From Triatoma infestans (lineage: Eukaryota > Arthropoda > Insecta > Hemiptera > Reduviidae), in NCBI GenBank assembly GCA_011037195.1, contig JAAEAF010000671.1:93842-157841 (forward strand): DNA of 64,000 nucleotides, given 5' to 3'. This document shows positions 29,697-41,474 of the stretch, in pieces. Numbering within the stretch: position 1 is the stretch's first letter; the number at the start of each line of letters is the position of its first letter. Both the position numbers and the translations under genes were made by a program. A model generated the notes under the pieces. It did not search any database. It had not been told where the DNA came from and saw nothing but the letters and a program-made list of their open reading frames with translations.

Positions 29697-32293
29697 CAGG
29701 TTGAGCGCCAAGTAAAATTTAGTAGTTAAGCCTCCTGGGCAAAAATGTTTTTTCCATTATTTACATTGGTAGAATTTGTTTAATATAAATAATTTTTTAA
29801 TTTAAACTTTATTATGATGGGAATTAAGTAAAATGTTCAGCGGACACCCGTGTGCGCCGTAGCCTGAGCGCTAATTACTAGTCTCTCGCACCGTAGCGGA
29901 CACTCTTATTCATGTCTGAACATGACGGTTTAGGTCTGTAATATTTATCGCGTGTCACTTGTAATGTGTTCTTTGGCCTTCTATGTTTTTTAGTACGTTA
30001 TTTGTTTGAATCAAGATGAACAGGGGCAGAAAATTAGTTGAGTTGGATTTAACTTTACAAAATCGACGTGGTAAGTAATTGTTATATCCATAAAGTTGTT
30101 TTATAAAAGATTCCTGCCTGAGTTGAAACAATTATAATTAGTAAATATGAAATATTATTATAATTACTTATTTCCTTTTTTTCATAGAAAGTAAAGATAG
30201 TTCCAGATTCCAGTCAAAATAATAGTCTGTCTTGTGACGACTCTGATGCTGACCCTCACTATTTACCCTCTTCATCAGAAGGTACGGATATCTCTACTAA
30301 AGAAGAGGCATCAGAACCACGTCAAAGGATTATTGAATCGACGATAAATAATACGCAAAGTATTGAGACAGAGCCAGTAGAACTGAATGAAAGAGAAAGA
30401 AGTAACAATAGGTCTGTTTGTCTAATCCAGACTTGGATCAGAATATATTTCCTACTTGGCAAATTCCTATAGGAAATCAACCTAAATTTATTTTTTGTGG
30501 TACTTCTGGCGTAAATGCATCATGCCCTGCTGCGTTAGCTGGGAAAAGTCCATATGATTTTTATTTAGCGTTTGTCGAAGATAAACTTGATGAAATGATC
30601 AATCAGACTAATATTTATGCGACACAAAAATTATTGATTGCAGATAATGTTTTACCAAAATCTAGATTACACATATGGACACCAACGAATATAACAGAAA
30701 TGAAGAGGTTTTTAGGTTTGATTGGGTATATGGGACTAGTTCGCATGAACTCGCTACGTAACTATTGGAGTAAAGACCATTTATATAAAAACAGGTAGCC
30801 CCAAATACAATGAGCAGAAATAGATTCGAACTGCTATTAGCGAGGTGGCATTTCACAAACAACCAACAATGTCCAGCAGGAGATAGGCTCCATAAAATAC
30901 AATTTCTTGTAAATAAATTGAATGGAAAATACCAAGAAATTTATACCCCTGGAGAAGTTGTTTGTGTTGATGAAAAACTGATTCCCTTACAAGGAATTAT
31001 GAAGCAATATATACCTCAAAAAACACATAAATACGGAGTAAAAGTATTCAAATTGTGTTGTGATAGGGGTTATACTTGGGAATATGAAAATATATGCTGG
31101 GAAGGAGAAAGATGCCCGTCAATCTGTACCTACTTCCGTTGTGTTGCAATTATCAGAGAAATTGCTCAACTCAGGTCGGACAATAGTAACAGATAATTTT
31201 AAGAAAGAATGAGACTCACCTGGTAGATACGCTTCGTGCAAATAGACGAGGAAATCCTCGAACTGTTACTTGTAAAAAAATTAAAAAAAGACGAAACTTT
31301 TGAATTAGAGAATGAAAGAGGAATCTGTATAGTGAAATGGCACGATAAAAGAGATGTGTTTCTTCTTTCAACAAAGCACATGGGAGGCACAGTACAAGTG
31401 CAGAGTAGAACAGGTCCAATCAGTAAACCAGAAGTTGTAATAGATTATAATTCTGGCAAAAGTACCATAGATATTTCTGACGAAATGTCAAGGTAGGTTA
31501 TAGTACGGCTTTGCGTCGTACTTTGAAGTGGTACAGAAAAATTGCTATTGAGCTATTGCTGGGAACTACTATGGTAAATGCACACTTCCTTTATAAAGCA
31601 GGGACCGGATTACAAATATCAATAACAAAATTTAAAGAGGATCTAGTCACTGCCTTGTTAAATGAACGGGAACACGAAACGCCGATATATCAACCCATGC
31701 AAGAAAGAAAGCAAAAATGAATCAAAGTTTCGAAAGAAAGCCAGGAAGAGCACAGGACAATCGCAAGTACTGTAGAGGTTGCTTACAAGAAGAAACAAGA
31801 TGAAAAACTGGAAAAGAATAAAGTAAGAAAGTCAATTCTTTCTGCCAAGTTTGTGACGGTGTGCCTCATTTTTGCCTTGAATGTTTCAACGTACATCACA
31901 AAACATAAATAACTTTATATTTTTCGAATATTTTATAATTTTGTTTCAAGTTTATGTTTTTTGTATAATATCTTCTTTTTTTTTATAGATTCTTCGATTA
32001 TTGCTTTCAATATAAATAATAATTATGATTACACATTATTATTTGTGAACCCCGAGTACCGAGAACTCCTAAAATCATTAAAAATAAAAAAAATAAATTT
32101 AGTGAAAAAAAAGATTCAAAGTCTCATGTTTGCGATAGTCCTGGGCGTAGCGGCCACAATATATAGTTAGAAATAATACATTAGCGGACACGAACTGAGA
32201 AGTTTAGTTAAAAGAGAGCGGACACCGGTGTACGCCGTGGCCTGAATGGATATATTAGAATAAACACCGGTGTCCGCTATGGCGCTTAACCTG
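29697..32293 (+). mobile_element. piggyBac-family DNA transposon
   Basis: 2,597 bp flanked by TTAA on both sides (29693-29696 and 32294-32297), the piggyBac target site. Terminal inverted repeats are CAGGTTGAGCGCCA on the left and CAGGTTAAGCGCCA on the right. Subterminal motifs of the type AGCGGACACC(C/G)GTGT(G/A)CGCC recur near 29838, 29893, 32182, 32217 and 32264. They probably bind the transposase. The interior holds one decayed transposase gene. Confidence 0.92.
30016..31908 (+). pseudogene. piggyBac transposase, decayed
   Basis: Exon 1 (30016-30070) starts MNRGRKLVELDL. A GT-AG intron of 121 bp (30071-30191) keeps phase and joins to an acidic segment with CDDSDADPHYLPSSSEG, usual for piggyBac N-termini. 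Frameshifts occur near 30415, 30795 and 31150, and a small deletion after 31196. Recognisable core pieces are DFYLAFVEDKLDEMINQTN, HIWTPTNITEMKRFLGLIGY, CVDEKLIPLQG (first Asp), TIVTDNF (second Asp) and GKSTIDISDEM (third Asp). The C-terminus keeps the Cys-rich finger (YCRGCLQE ... FCQVCDGVPHFCLECFNVHH). It is inactive. Confidence 0.88.
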
Positions 32294-32297
32294 TTAA

Positions 32298-33118
32298 TTT
32301 ATGTTTAATAATTTACGTATAAAAGAGTTATATAAGAACAGTAAAATGAAATTTATATTAAAAAAAAAAAAGAAGTGCTATTTCAGTTTTACGATGTTCA
32401 TATAGAAAAGTAATGACATTACTGGTTAATCAAATGTCACTAACAGAGAGATATTTCAAAGATTTAAATTTTTTTTTTTTTCTGGTTTTTAAATTCTTAT
32501 CTGCACTTTATAAAACACACTCATCTTTTAACTAAATTACAATTAAAAAAAAAAAAAATGGGACCTTCAAAAAATAACCGTGACATTCTTTCTTACATTA
32601 AATAATTCATTTTTAAATACAAAACAATTAAAAATCAATAAAACCTTCACCAATTTTTTTTTTTTTATATATTAATGTATAAATTCTATTACAGGACAAG
32701 AAAGAATCTTTACATTTCTGCGCAGGAAGATGTTTTTATTTATTTTTTGTATGATGACTCAGTTGTATTATAAAAACAAAACTTTAAGATTTAAGATTGC
32801 CCAGCTAATTAATATTATCTATTGTGACTAGTAATGATACTTTATTGTCTTGGAAAATTTATTGTTTCTATCTTTATAATTTTCTTCAAACAATCGTTTT
32901 TCTTTAATGTAATTACTTAGTAATTTATTTACGATTATGATCAAATTTTCCAAATAGAGTTTTCCAATGGAAATTAGAGGTTTTGAGTTTCCCACAGTTC
33001 GAAAACAATATCTGGTGTGAAATATTCACACGACATTCCCGTGTTTCTATAATTATTTAAGTTTAAAGAAACTTGGTATTTTTATTAAATATTTTGTTGC
33101 CTTAAATGTTATTTAATA
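32298..33118. other. AT-rich non-coding region
   Basis: Homopolymer-rich (several A and T runs). A family A-like head hairpin TCTGGTGTGAAATATTCACA lies at about 33011-33045 without the rest of the repeat. Confidence 0.5.
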
Positions 33119-34067
33119 CTAGCTAACCCGACCACGCTTCGCTGTGGCTCAGTCTGATTTTTAGCCTTAACCAAGCGTGATTTTGATAATTTGTTTCGAT
33201 GTTTTGGAATACCCTGTCTACTAATTCTTCTTTTGAATGTAAAATGTTGCAGAAATTAGATGGGAAGGTGATTTTTCCCGTTTCCGGATTTGTAGGAGCA
33301 GTGCCGTTACCGAGTTCGAGTAATTGTCTTGAAAATATGGCAGCTGTTGGATCGTTTTGAAGTTGAACTCTCATATTCGTTGTTAAATGAATTTTTTTTA
33401 CTATGCTCCAAAGAGTTGAATATTTCAAGCAGGCATGCAATTCATCAGCTGGTGTTAAACGAAGTATCACTGGAAGCGTTTGCCCTGAGATCACCGGCTA
33501 GTAACACCAATGCTCCACCAAATGGAACCTGATTATTTCGCAAGTCTTTCAATGTATGGTCTAATGCTTCCAATAAGCCATTGTACACTCATCCCATACA
33601 ATTATTTTGCACGCCCGAAGAACCTTTCCCATTCCTGATGTTTTAGAAAATGTTACATGTTGGGTTTTCTGTGAAGTGCATGTTTAAGTCATGACAGTAT
33701 AAGTGCTGAATGCGCTGTTCTACCTCCTTCCATCAACGTAGCAGCAATACCTGAAGAAGCAAGTGCTAACGCAATATGGCCGTTTGAACGGATTTTTGCA
33801 GGGGAATTTCCCTTTCCGTGGAACTTCGGAATAGAGGTACTTATAAGTAGTTGAGAAAGAGGTTCAGAGAGTGAGCCAGAATCGCAACGCGTCTGAGTCT
33901 GTCTATTTCTGCCAATCTCGCGAAACGCTTGGAGAAGTTCCCGTTTCCGTGGGAACTTCGGAGTAAAAATTATATATAAACACTCTTATATAGAAGTGCA
34001 AGGTTGTGTAAAAATTTCAAGTCAATCCATCGAATTTTCATGATTCATGAATTTTTATATATATAGA
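33119..34067 (-). mobile_element. Non-autonomous Helitron
   Basis: On the minus strand the element begins TCTATATATATAAAAATTC, a common arthropod Helitron 5' end, after an A. It ends GGGTTAGCTAG followed by T, matching the CTRR-T rule. A short hairpin CCACAGCGAAGCGTGG lies ~10 bp before the end. The length is 949 bp, far below an autonomous Helitron. The interior holds a fragment of the helicase domain and, near the 5' end, two inverted copies of a GTTCC(C)ACGGAAA motif. There is no target duplication, as expected. Confidence 0.82.
33123..33800 (-). pseudogene. Helitron Pif1-like helicase fragment
   Basis: The minus strand carries pieces of the RepHel helicase in broken frames: NGHIALALASSGIAATL, then VWDECTMA (Walker B type), LKDLRNNQVPFGGALVLLAG, then the 33494-33123 frame with QTLPVILRLTPADELHACLK, LTTNMRVQLQNDP and ITFPSNFCNI. 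The Rep nuclease and most of the helicase are absent, so this is cargo retained in a deletion derivative. Confidence 0.82.
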
Positions 34068-34128
34068 TGAATGCATAGATGAATTTAGCCTTAATTCTGT
34101 TGAAGGCGTACATTTTTCTCCATTTTTT

Positions 34129-35087
34129 TTTACTTTCTCTTACTCCTAGTAAGAGGAAGTATTGTAATCGTGTCAAATTTTCGATATCAAGTTTTCACCG
34201 GAAATATCCGTTTTGAGGTCCCCTGAGTCCAAAAAAGTGGTTTTTAGCAAAAATGGTCTGTGTATATGTATGTGAACAGCATAGCTCAAAAATGGAAAAC
34301 TGTAGAAAGTTGAAACTTGTTATGCCGTTTATAGGATCTGACAGTACGTTATCTCTCAAAATTCCTCAACCGGAAGTACCACTTTACTAGTGGTCTTTTT
34401 TACTATTTTGCGATTTTCTCAAAAATGGCTACAACAATTTTCTATTAACTTGGTATATCAACTACACATACAAAGAGCTACAACTTTTATTTGGAACATT
34501 TCTTTGGGAAAATAAATTTAAGGGTAGTTTCAGGGGAGTAAAGTGCTACCTCAGTTTATTATACGTACAATTCTGTCATCATCTAAATAATGTTAATTAG
34601 CATTAAATATGTTGATGAAATTCCGAGTTTTTAAAAATAATCGGATGACCGGAAGTACGTTTACTTCATCAATTAACTAAATGATATTTTTTTTCACTTT
34701 TTCGCGATTTTCTCAAAAATGGCTCCGAAGATTTTCTTCAAACTTTTAATATTAACTACACATACAATGATGTACAACTTTTATTTAAAACATTTTTCTG
34801 GAAAAATTCATAATGGCACTTTTAGGGGAGGGGTGGGGTTATGTTTTTCTCTAAAGTGCTATCACATAGTTGATTATATAATTCTATAATCCAAACAAAA
34901 TTAATTGGAAATAAATAGATTGCCAAAATTCCGAAATTTAAGAAAATTAGTAAACCGGAAGTTTTACTGAACAGTTTTTTCAGTTTTCGACGAATTTCAT
35001 TAAATTTGGTATACTAACTATAAAATTTGTCAATTATAATTTTGAGAACTGGAGTACGAGAAAGTTGTGTGAGTGTTTCACACCAGA
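34129..35087 (-). repeat. Family A repeat, full two-unit copy
   Basis: Tail TTACTTTCTCTTACTCCTAG at 34129, head ACACCAGA at 35080-35087. Three ACCGGAAGT motifs mark the unit starts (34370, 34650, 34960). The CA/GT microsatellite is reduced to a few bases here. Confidence 0.85.
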
Positions 35088-35324
35088 GTTTTTTTGAGAT
35101 TCATTTTTTTGTTGTTGTTATGTCTTATTAGTTAGTATAGCTGAAAATACTGCATGTAGTGGAAGTAGCAAATTGAAAAAATTGAAATAATTTTGAAAAA
35201 TATTTCAGTGAATTTAACTTAAAATCGTGTATTTTAGTGCAGTGAAATGAACTTCGAATCTGTTAGGGACTATTAATCTGAGGTCAATGATATCCCTAGA
35301 CAAAAGACTCAGTATATAAGACCA

Positions 35325-36325
35325 CGTTACAAGAGATGTCGGAGAACTTGGCCACACTTTTGTCCTTTTGCCCCTTCTAGAAATCAAATATAAAGGGCAG
35401 GTTTTTAACCATCACCAGGTGGAGCATTATTTCATTCATCGTCTTACAGCATTCAACAAGTATTCATTCGAGAGAGAACATCAGTACCAGTTAGTGTTAC
35501 GTGAACATTTGAGTTTAACATTTTTGTGATTGACAAGAAACATTGATCATGTGCATATCTCAAAGAAAAAAAATTATGCTAAGGAACCAACAACTCCAGA
35601 AGCACTTAGAGAAGGCTTAATCTAAACATGCTTAGCAATTCCAGCATATATGATACTATTAGCAACTTCATATGTTCGGCAGCGGCTGCGCTTGTGCCGT
35701 TTAAGTCGAGGAAGTCACTTTGAATAAATAGGAAATATTTTTTTATCGAGTTTTGTAAATAAACTGGGAAATTGTTTTGTTTTAATGATGTTTTACCTGA
35801 TTTTTTTAAGTCCCTTATGGTTTTAAGATTTATCAGCATTTGAATTTACTTATTTATTCGAAATTAATAAGAAAATCCGCTTTTAATTTTAATTTATTCA
35901 ACAGAGAAACTGGAAAAAAATAACGATGAAAATTCAATATTTATGAATGAATATCTCGGCAACGGTTTGAAATATTGAAGCGAAATTAACGGAATTTTTC
36001 TTCATTTTTTAAATAATTTTCAATACAGGAGTAAAACGCTGTGTTCACTTTTTAGCATATCTTCCTTCGTTTAAGAGTTATTTCAAATGTGGCCCGTTTA
36101 ATTGGGACACCCTGATTATTTTTAAGCTTATTATTGTGATATTGAAAAGTATTTAAATTCATTTAGAGATAATATATTTATTTTAAACCAGTGGTGACTT
36201 CTTACTTATATCTTAAGCCTTCTCTCTTCTCTAAAACATACACAAGCCCTTTCAAACCCGCTCGTGTTTGTTACACGCATTGCAACATACATACATACAA
36301 CCCAAACTACACTCAATCAATGACG
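35325..36325 (+). repeat. LTR-like repeat, copy 2, with insertion
   Basis: 35325-35540 and 36116-36325 together match copy 1 at 16820-17212. Shared blocks include GTTACAAGAGA, CCCCTTCTAGA, AGAGAACATCA, ACATTTGAGTTTA, TTCATTTAGAGA, TCTCTCTTCTCTAAAACATA and CCGCTCGTG. A piece of a DNA transposon interrupts it. No coding region is attached. Confidence 0.5.
35541..36115 (+). mobile_element. 3' end of an IS630/Tc1-like DNA transposon
   Basis: A short decayed frame ends in YVRQRLRLCRLSRGSHFE followed by a stop. This resembles the R-x3-C-x4-G-x-HFE C-terminus of one group of insect Tc1/mariner-type transposases. The 3' part is AT-rich and ends in AATTGGGACACCCTG at 36115, whose reverse complement CAGGGTGTCCCA is shared with the element end at 49052. 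The left part is missing. Confidence 0.45.
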
Positions 36326-37199
36326 TTACATGTATAAGATAAATACTCATTTCTCAACTAATTATTAAGTCTTTTTTTTTTAGAATCTTCTAATATATTG
36401 ATATAATAAAGCTTTAGACTTGAGATTCTGATAAAAAAATGATGGAAATGATAATTTACGACCTTATTATCACTTCCACAATACAATGCCATAGATATGA
36501 GATTTCTTATAGACTATAGTTCAGCGCCACTATAACTAAAGTACAACGCGTCTGATACGCCCTATGTTAACTGCAGCACTTAGCTGCCAGAATAAACAAC
36601 AATCTTCACTTAACATCCCCGAAGATTTTGTATGTAGGGATCAAATTCCGTATCTTTAAACAGCTTCCAAGGGTCTATATAAATAATTTTCACAACTAGT
36701 GGAAATGAAGAAGCAAGAGTTTCTATCCAGACGCAACAAATTGGTTATGTTCGGCCAACTCTATCCGCTTTTCGCTCTCTCTATCTGTTATTCTTTACTT
36801 ATTACTTTAGTAAACCTGCATATTATCTATTGTAGGTTAACAATGTCAACATTGTGTCCTTCTTTCAACATACACTATCCCCATCCTTACATAATCATAT
36901 ATCGAAAAAAGCGATACCTAGATCTTAACTGAGAAGTTTTAATTCATGTGAAAACTATCCTCGCGATCCTTTGCAGTTATACGTGTAGGTGGATATTTAG
37001 AAAGTGAATGATTTTTCGGGAAGTTTTAAGAGAGAGATTTCTTGCAATTTCCAAAGATGTCAAAAAATTCGCTACTTAGATTGACTTTTTCATTGGATAA
37101 TTGACATTCATAAATATTCAGTTTTAGCGTGATTTAAAATCTAAATGCAAGTTAAAGTATTAAAAAACTAAATGCACGTTAAAGTTTTAAACGGCACAG
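36326..37199. other. Non-coding, nothing recognised
   Basis: The 77-codon frame at 36699-36932 has no motif. Confidence 0.5.
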
Positions 37200-38450
37200 T
37201 CTGGAGAGCCGATCGTACCAACATGTTGAACATCTATAAAGCTTTTGTCCGAAGCAAGTTGGATTATGGATGCATAGTGTACGGTTGAGCAAACAATTCT
37301 GCATTACATATGATCAACCCTATACACATTGAGGGAATAAGAATGCCATTAGGAGCTTTAAGGTCTAGCCCTTTAGTAAGCCTCTTTGCTTTGCTGAAAT
37401 TGGAGAATCTGCATTATACAGAAGAAGAGATATCCTAATGTGTAATTACGTGACAAGATTGTTATCCCTTCAAGATCACGTCCCCATAAAACCATTTTCT
37501 TCCCCCCACTTCTGGAATGTACTGCAGAAGTGGCCGCACTAAGCCACTATATGTTTAGGGAAATATTTTTAGAACTAGTCATTAATAAATATAAAGAATA
37601 CATACAAGTATTTACAGACGGATCCAAAGTGGGAGATAATGTGGGGGCTGCGTTTGTGGCCGACAGTGTTTGTTTCAAATGAGTTTGCATTAAATGACAT
37701 GTCTAGCGTTTTCACGGCAGAACTTTATGGCATTAATAAAGCACTAGAGTATATATTAGAAAGCCGAGAGAGAAAGTATATCATTTGTACAGATTCCAGA
37801 AGAGCGATGGATGCCATGTCTGTCCTAGACTCTAAAAACCCTCTAGTCCAGTTCATACATCAAAACATTTATTTATGTAAAGTAGTGCGTAAAAATGTAT
37901 CATTCATTTGGATTCCCGGGCACGCTGGAATTGAAAAGAACGAAGCCGCTGATAAAGCCCACGAAAAGTGCTGCTTTATCACCAGATAAAGAACAATTCA
38001 ACACGTCGACAGACTGGATGAAATCTATGAAAAAAGAAAAACATTTTCTCTACTTGGATTAAAGAATGGGAGGGGATTCCATCCACCTATAAACTGAATC
38101 ATGAGAAATATTAAATCCTCATCAAAGAAATGGTGGACATCTTTGCCGAGAATCTCGGCGAGAACAAGTAGTATTATAGTAGTATTATACTATTACTATA
38201 CCAATACGCAGATTGCATATTGGCCATAGTGATACACCGTTATCTGTTTCGAAGAGATGTGTATAGTTTGAAACACTCCATTGACTGTTAAACATATTCT
38301 AGTAGACTGTAAGAAATATGAAGCAGCTCGAACAAATCTAGGAATATCGGGTAGCATAAAGGATGTATTGAAAGATGATTTAGATAATGTGAATAAAATT
38401 TTGCAATATTTAAAACAAATATCGCTACTCCAGAATATTTAAATCCATAT
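37200..38450 (+). pseudogene. I-like non-LTR retrotransposon fragment: RT thumb, RNase H, C-terminus
   Basis: It starts with AFVRSKLDYGCIVYG (end of RT), then GIRMPLGALRSSPLVSLF. The RNase H domain lies at 37600-37960: FTDGSK in a neighbouring frame, then SSVFTAELYGINKALEYIL, CTDSRRAMDAM and FIWIPGHAGIEKNEAAD, covering the Asp-Glu-Asp-His set. The terminal region has RLRIGH and LTVKHILVDCKKYEAARTNL. The order and wording fit I-superfamily elements. The 5' part is missing and the frame is broken at several places. No tail or target duplication was identified. Confidence 0.75.
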
Positions 38451-39159
38451 ATTTCTAGGTCGTTTTGAACATTGTATAGAGAAAAGCATGGTTGGGTCGT
38501 GTATATAATATACTTAGTCCACTCATGGGAAAAATAAGAGTAGAGAAATATTGCGTACTCTACTCCATTGTGTACTTAGGATATATGAGTGTGAAGATTG
38601 AAAAATGAATGTCAGATGTAGATGTAGAAAGAATGTAATGACGTTTGTTAAAAAAGTCAAGTACAAATGGTGGGCTAGGTTAGAGCGAATTAAGGATTGA
38701 TACAGTACGTGCATAGGACCTCAACTGTTGTGCACCTTGGGAAAAAAAATGTGAAAACTTGGGTGATGAATAATTGAAACTAGATTTGAAATGTCACGTG
38801 AATTTTTAAACAAATAAAATTAAAACATCAAACTTTATTATAACTATTGTGGTATAAACATGTTTCTTTCTTCGCACTGCCCTCTAAAAGTCTTAAGTTC
38901 ATCTTTTTTCTAAAGGCGGGTTCATGGTCTCTTGAGTCCGCATTTAACTAATAAATAAAAATAAAATATATATTATTTACTATTCCTGGGTATGTTGTTC
39001 AAGAGCGGTTTTATGGTAAATTAGGGAAAACCTATATGTGGTTTTTAATAATATAAGTTTATTAAGTCCAGATCCTAATCATCTTAATAACTGTAATAGT
39101 TTTCTGTGACCACGTTAGTAAAAGTAGAGTAATTTTCCATTGAATGGAAAATTGTAAAA
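38451..39159. other. Non-coding, nothing recognised
   Basis: AT-rich; the minus frame at 38523-38714 is low complexity. Confidence 0.5.
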
Positions 39160-39817
39160 TCTGGTGTGAAACACTCACACAACTTTCTCTTACTCCTGTT
39201 TTCAAAATTATAATTGACAAATGTTATAGTTTGTGTACCAAATTTAATGAAATTCGTCGAAAACTGACAAAATTGTTCAGTAAAAGAGCACTTCCGGTTT
39301 ACTAATTTTCTTAAAACTTGGAATTTTGGCTATCTATTTATTTCTAATTAATTCAGTTTGGATGATAGAATTGTATAATCAACTAGATATCACTTTAGAG
39401 GAAGCTAGAACCCCACCCCTCCCCTAAAAGTGCCCTTAAATGAATTTCCCAGAGAAATGTTTTAAACAAAAGATGTAGATCTTTGCATGTTTAGTTCATA
39501 TATGAAGTTTCAAGAAAATCGTCGGAGCCATTTTTGAGAAAATCGCAAAGACGTAAAAAAAAGAAACTAGTAAAGTGGTACTTCCGGTTAGGGAATTTTA
39601 ACCGATAATGCACCGTCAGATCCCATGGTGATACCTAAACGTAATATCCAGTTTCAACTTTCTACGGTTTTTCGTTTTTGAGCTACGCGGTTCAAATACA
39701 TACACACACACACACTTTTTTGGACTCAGGGGATCTCAAAACGGATAGTTCCGGTGAAAACTCGATATCAAAAATTTGACACGATTACAATACTTCCACT
39801 AGGAGTAAGAGAAAGTA
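39160..39817 (+). repeat. Family A repeat, one-unit copy
   Basis: Head TCTGGTGTGAAACACTCACA, one internal unit, CACTTCCGGTTTA at 39290 and TACTTCCGGTTAGGG at 39570, short CA run, tail AGGAGTAAGAGAAAGT. At 658 bp it is the second one-unit copy in the window. Confidence 0.85.
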
Positions 39818-40930
39818 ATAATATAAAGGAAATAATAATTCTTTTTACTAAGCGGAGCAATAATATCAAATTTTCGAATCCACTGAATTCATCTTTGAGT
39901 GCCACAAATATGCGCTAGAGATGCTTGCTCTGTTTGTGTATGCCTGTATGTGAAAAGATGTAGCAGGAAATTCAAATTTACAGATATATGAATAATATAT
40001 ACTTCTTTGCCTTAATTCTGGCCGATTTTATATTTTATTACATTATCAGTGTCTTACTAATTCATCAAATTTTTTTTGTGAAACAACAGTTTGCTATCCA
40101 CCTTTTTAAATTTTTCATGACATACTAAACTAATATACCAGAACATGAAGGAACATACCAAGTAGCGACATACCAATCTCAGATATTGTCTAGCTTCTTG
40201 GATTCTACGATCTATTCAAGATTTCGATCAATACTCGACTATCTCTAGTTTTAATGAATTTGTTCTTCAGTTATATGGTTTTTACTGTAAACAGTTTCCA
40301 GGATTTCCTTTAATCTATATACATAATAAGATATGTTGCTATATTACGAGAAGATCACTATTATTAGTTACATTTTTCAGTTAAAATTTATTGTTCCATA
40401 TAAAAAAATACTAGAAATTACAGCTAAACACTATTAAGGACTTTAATATTGTGGTTGTGTCCCTAAGGATGACTAAAGTCTCAAATTCTATTAGGCAACT
40501 CATTATTTAATAATATTCCAATTTAAAAGAATATTATTCTTTGAGAAATTCAGTAAAAGGAACTATTACTTATTGATTTTTAATAAATAACGATATAACA
40601 TATATTACATGTTACATTTTACTACTAATTTTTTTGAAATTTTCGAAGCCATAGTGCAGAATATCTGCAAATGACAGGAATGCATATTGTTGTGTCTTAG
40701 GGGAGGCATTTGCGACGTTCTTAGAGTTTGGTCTAATACTAAGGAAGTAAACTTTGAGTTAGGTTTAAGAAGCAAGGTTGAATATTCGACGTAATAATCT
40801 ATAAAGAGTGAGGTTGATTTTTTACGAGTGATGTAGACATCTACTGTATAAATCCATAAAAGCATGTGAAAAGAGATTGGCAGTCTTGTTTTATTTTGAA
40901 TAGTTTAAAAGAAATTGATCTCACCTATAG
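39818..40930. other. Non-coding, nothing recognised
   Basis: AT-rich. The minus frame 40605-40865 (86 codons) has no motif I recognise. Confidence 0.5.
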
Positions 40931-41400
40931 ATGCGCGTTAACACTCTCGCCATTGTTACGAGCAATCAGCGCCGATTCCCAGAGCAACATCGCAAGCTAC
41001 AGTTAGTAGCAGGCCCAGAAATCAAATGCAAGATCCTAACAATGGGTAGTCCCTGCAACCTCCTCAATAAAATCGCCCTGTGGCAACCGTGGCCCTCCAC
41101 AGGCTCTCATTATGGTTTAATTTCATTTATTAACGATCCACTTGTATGGCTACATATAGTGCCCATGCTCGATTAATTGAGTCGGAGCCCTTGTGCAGAC
41201 TATGTCAGGAAGAGGAAGAGACAGCCTCTCACATATTGCTGGACTGCATAGCAATCGTGAGATTGCGGTTCGAGTTCTTTGGCACGTTGAGAACGGAGAA
41301 GATCGTACAGCAAGAAGGTCTAGTAGGGAAAGTCCTTGACCTCATGAAGAGGAGAGGTTTTCTCTACTAGTTACATGGGGATTGGCACAAATAATCTTCA
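40931..41400 (+). pseudogene. R1-like non-LTR C-terminal fragment (family 4)
   Basis: The frame 41146-41370 carries PLCRLCQEEEETASHILLDC, almost the same Cys/His cluster as the full R1-clade element at 12.5 kb, followed by RLRFEFFG. Upstream frames (from 40931) are broken and lack clear RNase H motifs. The 3' UTR contains GGGGATTGGCACAAATAATC. Both ends are uncertain. Confidence 0.6.
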
Positions 41401-41474
41401 ATAATTGGCTGCGGTGTCTCGGTCTGAGTCCTCCCCCTGCCATTCTAATTCTAATTCTAGTGCCCACGCTCAGA

